A model generated the notes under the pieces. The model ran no database searches. It was not told the origin of the DNA and saw nothing but the letters and a program-made list of their open reading frames with translations. Made by a program: the position numbers and the translations under genes. Positions 61,331 through 64,000 of a stretch of 64,000 nt of DNA are shown one piece after another. Within the stretch, counting starts at the first letter, position 1, and every line of letters starts with the position of its first letter. Source of the DNA: VFKU01 sp038916785 (GTDB taxonomy: Bacteria > Hydrogenedentota > Hydrogenedentia > Hydrogenedentales > GCA-2746185); NCBI GenBank assembly GCA_038916785.1, contig JBCLBO010000002.1, forward strand, positions 1 through 64,000. Reading direction: 5' to 3'.

Positions 61331-61722
61331 ATGACGACGAAGAGAAGTTGAGAGCATTGCCCCTCGCGAAGCCAAGGGCGGAGTTGGATGCGCGGATCGA
61401 TCGGCTCCTCGCTACTGCGGCCGTTGGTGGAGCGAAGCGCCAAAAGGTGGGACTCGGTTACGTGTTCGCCGCCTCGGCATTCTCCGCCGCGGCCGGGGCG
61501 GCCGTGGCGGTAGTAGCAATGAGGGATTCGGTGCCGAAGCCCATCCGATACGACTACATAGAACGACCGACATTGCCAGCGCGCACCGATCCCTTCGACT
61601 TTAGCCGATCTTCAAGCCCCAACCTGGCCGTCTGGGGCTCGCCGGAGGAAGTAGTAGTCACCTATCCGAATCGTCTTCAGGAACTGGTGAGTGAGCAAAC
61701 CCTGGACGATTCCAATATTTGA
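61327..61722 (+). CDS. Putative membrane anti-sigma factor
   Basis: The 131-residue protein has a charged cytoplasmic start (DDEEKLRALPLAKPRAELDA), one membrane helix (VFAASAFSAAAGAAVAVVAM) and a short outer domain. No sequence family is recognised; the role is inferred from size, topology and ATGA overlap with the sigma gene. Confidence 0.65.
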   Translation: MNDDEEKLRALPLAKPRAELDARIDRLLATAAVGGAKRQKVGLGYVFAASAFSAAAGAAVAVVAMRDSVPKPIRYDYIERPTLPARTDPFDFSRSSSPNLAVWGSPEEVVVTYPNRLQELVSEQTLDDSNI

Positions 61723-61776
61723 GTTGGACTGATGGAAGTCCACGTGGCCAAACGGCAGCAAAAGGGGAGACGAATT

Positions 61777-62472
61777 ATGAATCGGCGAATGATGGTTGCA
61801 TGGGTTGGAGTCGCACTGGCGGGATTCCATTCGTCTATGGCACGGGCTCAAGGGGCTTTTGAATCTGAGATTAAGATCTACCACGTGCTCACGAAAATTA
61901 CCTGGGATTCCTCGCGAGGAGGGAGTCCGTGTGACGCCTGTGATATCAGGTATCATCTCGAAGAGCAGTTGGATGATGTGGCACTGACCATGAAAGGTCG
62001 GGACCTGACGTGGAATGGCGCTAAGGAACCGGACCACCCACTCATTCACAGAGTGGGCGTGTTTCATATCATGCTTCCTCGTGAAGACCCGGCAGGATCG
62101 ATTGGGGCGACCTCCGCGACAGAGTACTTCGATATGGAGGACGGCCATTATGTGGTCCGTAGGACGGGCTCCGAGCTTGGTCTGCGAATGGAGTTCCGCC
62201 TGACGCATGAGCCAGGAGTCTCCGAAGACCTCTTCGTGAATGATTACCGTTTGGATTTTTCGTATATCAAGGAGAGGGCGAGTCTGCCCGGCGTGGAGAC
62301 TCTAGATGTGGGCAAGCCCGTCATCGAGTCTCTCACTTCCAGCGGAAAATGGCAGTTTCGCGTGGGCGAGTGGTCGTGTCTGCGCCTGAACGTGCCCTCA
62401 AAAGGCAAGCTGTACGTGTTCGTCCGCACGGTCGCCACTTTCGACACAAACCCCAAGCCGAAAAAGCCCTAA
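61777..62472 (+). CDS. Secreted protein of unknown function
   Basis: The 231-residue protein has a signal peptide (MVAWVGVALAGFHSSMARAQ) and a mixed alpha/beta body with one CDAC pair. GGGGAGA precedes ATG 61777. It follows the sigma/anti-sigma pair by 54 bases and may be a target or sensor of that system; I do not recognise the family. Confidence 0.65.
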   Translation: MNRRMMVAWVGVALAGFHSSMARAQGAFESEIKIYHVLTKITWDSSRGGSPCDACDIRYHLEEQLDDVALTMKGRDLTWNGAKEPDHPLIHRVGVFHIMLPREDPAGSIGATSATEYFDMEDGHYVVRRTGSELGLRMEFRLTHEPGVSEDLFVNDYRLDFSYIKERASLPGVETLDVGKPVIESLTSSGKWQFRVGEWSCLRLNVPSKGKLYVFVRTVATFDTNPKPKKP

Positions 62473-62487
62473 ATCCGTAGCGCCGCG

Positions 62488-63285
62488 CTACTTGAGCCCA
62501 AGAACGTCCTGCATGTCATACAAACCTGGCTTGGCTTTGACCACGAAGCGCGCAGCCACGATCGCGCCGCGCGCGAAGGTGTCGCGGCTGTGGGCCTTGT
62601 GCGTGAGTTCGAGGCGTTCCCCGTTTCCAATGAACGACACGGTGTGGTCGCCGATCACGTCACCGCCACGCAGTGCGTGCACGCCGATCTGCCGCGCGGG
62701 CCGTTTGCCGGTCATGCCCTCGCGGCCGAACACCGCGTCGCCGGGATACGAGAGGCCGAGGCCCTCCGCGGCGCGCTCGGCGAGCCGCACCGCGGTGCCG
62801 CTGGGCGCGTCCGCTTTCTGGTTGTGATGTGTCTCGACAATCTCGACGTTGTAATCGAGCCCGAGTGTCTGTGCGACCTGCTGCGTGAGTTTGAACAACA
62901 AGTTCACCCCAACGCTCGTGTTCGGCGCGAAGACGATCGGAATTTTCTTGGCGAACTCCGCGAGCTGAGCGCGCTCGCTCTCGCTCAGGCCGGTCGTCCC
63001 GACGACGACAGGCTTGCCCGCTTGCGCCGCCGCCGCGACGTTGATCAACGTGGCGGCGGGCGCCGTGAAGTCGATGAGCACGTCGGCATCCGCGAGCGCC
63101 GCCGTGGCGTCCTTCGCCAGTCGAAGGGATCGCGCTTTGCCCGCTTCCGCGCCGAATTGGATTTCGGCGCCCGCGTGCTGCGGCAGGTCGAAGGCCCCGC
63201 CCACGCCGAGATCCGGCGCGGCCGCGGACAACTCCAAAATCCGCCGCCCCATGCGCCCGAGCGCGCCCGCCATGCAAATCTTCAT
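62488..63285 (-). CDS. dapB: 4-Hydroxy-tetrahydrodipicolinate reductase
   Basis: Second committed step of lysine/diaminopimelate synthesis, needed for peptidoglycan. The 265-residue protein has the Rossmann motif GALGRMG, GTTGLSESE, and EIVETHHNQKADAPSGTA with the catalytic His-His and Lys. ATG 63285 is preferred; the frame extends to 63396 with no conserved residues. dapA is not in the window. Confidence 0.97.
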   Translation of the reverse strand: MKICMAGALGRMGRRILELSAAAPDLGVGGAFDLPQHAGAEIQFGAEAGKARSLRLAKDATAALADADVLIDFTAPAATLINVAAAAQAGKPVVVGTTGLSESERAQLAEFAKKIPIVFAPNTSVGVNLLFKLTQQVAQTLGLDYNVEIVETHHNQKADAPSGTAVRLAERAAEGLGLSYPGDAVFGREGMTGKRPARQIGVHALRGGDVIGDHTVSFIGNGERLELTHKAHSRDTFARGAIVAARFVVKAKPGLYDMQDVLGLK

Positions 63286-63794
63286 GTCTCGATCACTCCA
63301 ATTTCGATCACGCGATTCACGGGCGGCGCGCACGTCGTCCACACCACCATGATCCTTTGCCCCGGAGGGGCATCCGACAGTAGCCCGCCGTTTCAACGGC
63401 GGGTAAGGACCGAGACAATTTCCAGTCCCGTAGGGACGGCTGAACCCGCGATTCCTCCGGCTCAGCCGTCCCTACAGGACTCCAGATTTTGAAGTGGCCC
63501 TGACCCGGCGATGAATCGCCGGGCTATTGTCAATTGTCCCTCCGGGACAATCAAGAATGCGCACTCGGCGCCAGACCAGACCGCGTAGACAGCGTTTCTT
63601 CCTGCGGCATCCCGAAGATCGGACTTGATCGTGACCGACGCCTCCGACACAAAAAGCCACCCCTAAGCTTTCGCCTAGAGGTGGCGCCTAGTCCTCACTC
63701 TATAGATCGTCGGCGATGTCAACGCATGGGCGGGCCGCCCATGCTACGTCGCGGTCGATCCGCTCAATCCGTCAAATCCGTGGCTGCTTGTTCT
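63286..63794. repeat. Non-coding spacer full of REP-like palindromes and one (ACGGATTNN)3 arm
   Basis: 63374-63545 contains GTAGCCCGCCGTTTCAACGG (shared with 18354), CCGTAGGGACGGCTGA inverted near 63461-63475, and CGGCGATGAATCGCCGGGCT with TTGTCCCTCCGGGACAA. 63725-63743 is CATGGGCGGGCCGCCCATG. 63756-63785 is an inverted (ACGGATTNN)3 arm without a visible partner. No gene. Confidence 0.7.
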
Positions 63795-64000
63795 TCACTC
63801 TGCGGTCTTCTTCGGATACTTCGCGTCTTCCTGGACTTCGATGATCTGTTTGCTGTGGCGCACGGTGTGCAGCGGCACATACAGCAGCCAATCGTAGGCG
63901 CTCAGCCAGTTGAAAATCGGGAAGGGATGCTCGAAGGTGTGGTTCTTCATTTCGCGCGGCATCGTCTCGATATACGCGCGCACCTCGCCATGGATTGTGT
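63795..64000 (-). CDS. DinB-like metal-binding protein, C-terminal end only
   Basis: The visible 68 or so residues end a four-helix DinB-type domain: FNWLSAYDWLLYVPLHTVRHSKQI carries the paired His of the metal site. The gene runs off the window, so length and start are unknown. Family members include thiol transferases and DNA-damage-induced proteins. Confidence 0.7.
   Translation of the reverse strand, partial: TIHGEVRAYIETMPREMKNHTFEHPFPIFNWLSAYDWLLYVPLHTVRHSKQIIEVQEDAKYPKKTAE

Overview
This window reads as a chromosomal segment of a GC-rich, flagellated, Gram-negative-type bacterium from a poorly cultured phylum. No 16S gene or other decisive marker is present. The combination of a small SRP RNA beside dnaX, GspJ/K/F-type secretion genes, a TMTC-like TPR glycosyltransferase, lipoboxes, menaquinone genes and very repeat-rich intergenic DNA would suit a planctomycete-, Hydrogenedentes- or Sumerlaeota-like lineage; that placement is inference with low confidence. 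Genes are dense on both strands, in short operons with many 4-base start/stop overlaps.

Layout. 1-4.5 kb: SRP RNA, dnaX with an A10 slippage tract, and a GH3-like/LysM envelope protein. 4.6-6.9 kb: an SDR oxidoreductase, then a tpx-ferritin pair. 6.9-10.6 kb: a type II secretion/pilus-type operon (two pseudopilins, GspK-like, GspF) with a clear promoter and terminator. 10.7-16.2 kb, mostly minus strand: a secreted degenerate phosphoesterase, a TolB-like propeller, a thioesterase, an exported methyltransferase, a NIL protein and a TMTC-like protein. 16.4-22.8 kb: DUF4202, a second SDR, bifunctional rel and uvrB. 22.8-25.5 kb: an FRG-domain gene divergent from a flagellin-flaG operon with a consensus sigma-28 promoter and a ~460-base structured leader. 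25.5-34 kb: YhaM-like nuclease, secreted proteins, M14 peptidase, alkaline phosphatase, acyl-CoA ligase. 34.4-41.5 kb: queC, hydrolases, a methyltransferase, a nucleotidyltransferase pair and tyrS. 41.6-46.8 kb: an ECF sigma factor with an anti-sigma/VWA fusion, an SGNH hydrolase and a YkgJ protein. 47-50.9 kb: menB-menA-menE interrupted by a GxxExxY gene inside an inverted-repeat cassette. 51-64 kb: an OppA-like lipoprotein, DUF3800, rplJ-rplL with a leader and attenuator, hicAB, an MBL hydrolase, a large unknown secreted protein, pfkA, a DUF4097 protein, an ECF sigma/anti-sigma pair, dapB and the end of a DinB-like gene.

The most unusual layer is intergenic. Several families of short tandem arrays with a 9-base (one with a 10-base) period occur as facing inverted pairs, most starting or ending within about 10 bases of a stop codon. 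One pair encloses the GxxExxY gene inside the men operon; others enclose only 50-270 bases. Longer GC-rich palindromes (REP-like) add to this. No transposase, CRISPR array, tRNA or rRNA was seen.
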